From: Acidithiobacillus ferruginosus
GTDB lineage: Bacteria; Pseudomonadota; Gammaproteobacteria; Acidithiobacillales; Acidithiobacillaceae
Assembly: GCF_018854495.1 (NCBI RefSeq)
Contig: NZ_JABBDR010000092.1
Location: 1 to 7,395 of the forward strand
Length of the DNA: 7,395 nt
Direction: 5' to 3'
Of this stretch, positions 6,770 through 7,395 are shown piece after piece. The notes beneath the pieces are model-generated. The model searched no databases, had not been told where the DNA came from, and saw only the letters and a list, made by a program, of their open reading frames with translations. Each line of letters begins with the position of its first letter. The stretch's first letter is position 1. Both the position numbers and the translations under genes were made by a program.

Positions 6770-7395
6770 ATGCAGGCAGACCGGGAAGGGGGCTGGCTTG
6801 CCGCCTTCTATTTTCTGTACTTTTGCGCGCTGGGGGCATTTATGCCCTACTGGGGTCCATGGCTGCATGCCCAGGGCCAGGGTCCTCTGGCGATCGGAAT
6901 CCTCACCGCGGCCGTGCAGTTCAGTAAGGTGCTGGCGCCCAATCTCTGGGGCTGGCTGGCGCATTTTTGGGGAAGTCGGCGGATCGTCCCCTGGGCGGCG
7001 CTGATTACTGCAGCGGGCTTCCTTGCCCTGGGGTTGGCCCACGGTAACTTTTCGGCCTTGCTGCTGATCACGCTGACTTTTTCCTTCTTCTGGGCAGCAA
7101 CGCTACCCCTGGTGGATGCTACCACCATGGACTGGGCACAACGCTGCGGCACCGCCTATGGGCGTATTCGACTCTGGGGCTCCCTTGGATTTATCGCCTT
7201 GTCGCTGGGCATGGGCGAGCTGCTTGCCCACTGGGGAATGACCGCGTTCTTGCCCGGTATCGCCATTTTTCTGGTGGCAGCATGGGGGGCGAGTCGTTAT
7301 CTGCCCTATGGCACGCTGCCAGACGCTAATGCGCCGCGCCCCCGCCTCAGTAGCACACTACGCCATATCAGTCTCTGGTTTTTCCTGCTGGCGGG
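6770..7395 (+). CDS. Major facilitator superfamily transporter, PP1/HcaT-like (partial, C-terminus off the right edge)
   Basis: Open from ATG 6770 to the window edge, 208 residues visible of an expected length near 390. It predicts about six membrane helices: roughly residues 9-32, 40-66, 72-91, 94-118, 133-153 and 158-176, with a seventh beginning near 201. The blocks LGAFMPYWGPWL (21-32) and YGRIRLWGSLGFI (130-142) resemble the 3-phenylpropionate/nucleoside-symporter-like MFS branch (MFS_1_like, as in E. coli HcaT). Members of this branch are often annotated without a known substrate, so none is assigned. The start lies 3 nt after the aroC stop and in the same frame (TAA GGT ATG). The only Shine-Dalgarno-like AAGG (6765-6768) is 1 nt from the ATG, too close for a normal site, so translation probably depends on ribosomes finishing aroC. 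A start downstream at Met25 would remove most of helix 1. Operon position suggests co-expression with aroC, which does not prove an aromatic substrate. Confidence 0.78.
   Translation, partial: MQADREGGWLAAFYFLYFCALGAFMPYWGPWLHAQGQGPLAIGILTAAVQFSKVLAPNLWGWLAHFWGSRRIVPWAALITAAGFLALGLAHGNFSALLLITLTFSFFWAATLPLVDATTMDWAQRCGTAYGRIRLWGSLGFIALSLGMGELLAHWGMTAFLPGIAIFLVAAWGASRYLPYGTLPDANAPRPRLSSTLRHISLWFFLLA

Noticed and set aside
5948..7042. Long minus-strand open frame of about 364 codons opposite aroC and the MFS gene
   Set aside because: It lies antisense to two well-supported genes, its product is rich in His, Arg and Gly with no recognisable domain or hydrophobic pattern, and G+C-rich codon structure commonly leaves such mirror frames open.

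Overview
This window reads as chromosomal core-metabolism DNA from a proteobacterium with moderately high G+C. The gene order xseB-ispA-dxs-folE2 is familiar from beta- and some gammaproteobacteria. The strongly Fsr-like efflux protein and the E. coli-like AroC and DXS motifs point to the gamma/beta border. An Acidithiobacillus-type organism is my best guess, from general resemblance and not from any database match. I see no mobile element, tRNA, rRNA or CRISPR array, and no clear sign of recent transfer.

Layout. Positions 1-335 (minus strand) hold the N-terminal part of a single-pass membrane protein with a proline-rich, basic stalk (TonB-like topology); it runs off the left edge. Positions 456-1667 (minus) hold a complete major facilitator protein that closely resembles fosmidomycin resistance protein Fsr. 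A divergent intergenic region (1668-1798) carries a good candidate promoter for fsr, a weaker one for the rightward genes, and a perfect 6-bp inverted repeat. From 1799 to the right edge all genes are on the plus strand and tightly packed: xseB, ispA, dxs, folE2, aroC and the N-terminal half of a second MFS transporter. Junctions are ATGA overlaps (xseB/ispA, ispA/dxs), 41 nt (dxs/folE2), 3 nt (folE2/aroC) and 3 nt (aroC/MFS), so this looks like one operon.

How the genes fit together. Dxs makes 1-deoxy-D-xylulose 5-phosphate, which starts the MEP isoprenoid pathway, and IspA condenses the resulting C5 units to farnesyl diphosphate. AroC makes chorismate, the precursor of aromatic amino acids, 4-hydroxybenzoate (ubiquinone ring) and p-aminobenzoate (folate). 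FolE2 makes dihydroneopterin triphosphate, the pterin half of folate. The operon therefore joins the entry points of prenyl-tail, quinone-ring and folate supply, with the small subunit of exonuclease VII at its head. The divergent fsr gene is notable because fosmidomycin inhibits the enzyme acting directly after Dxs.

No new biological system is evident. The points most worth a second look are the fsr/MEP adjacency, the divergent control region with its palindrome, a nine-G run inside aroC, and the truncated proline-rich membrane protein at the left edge.
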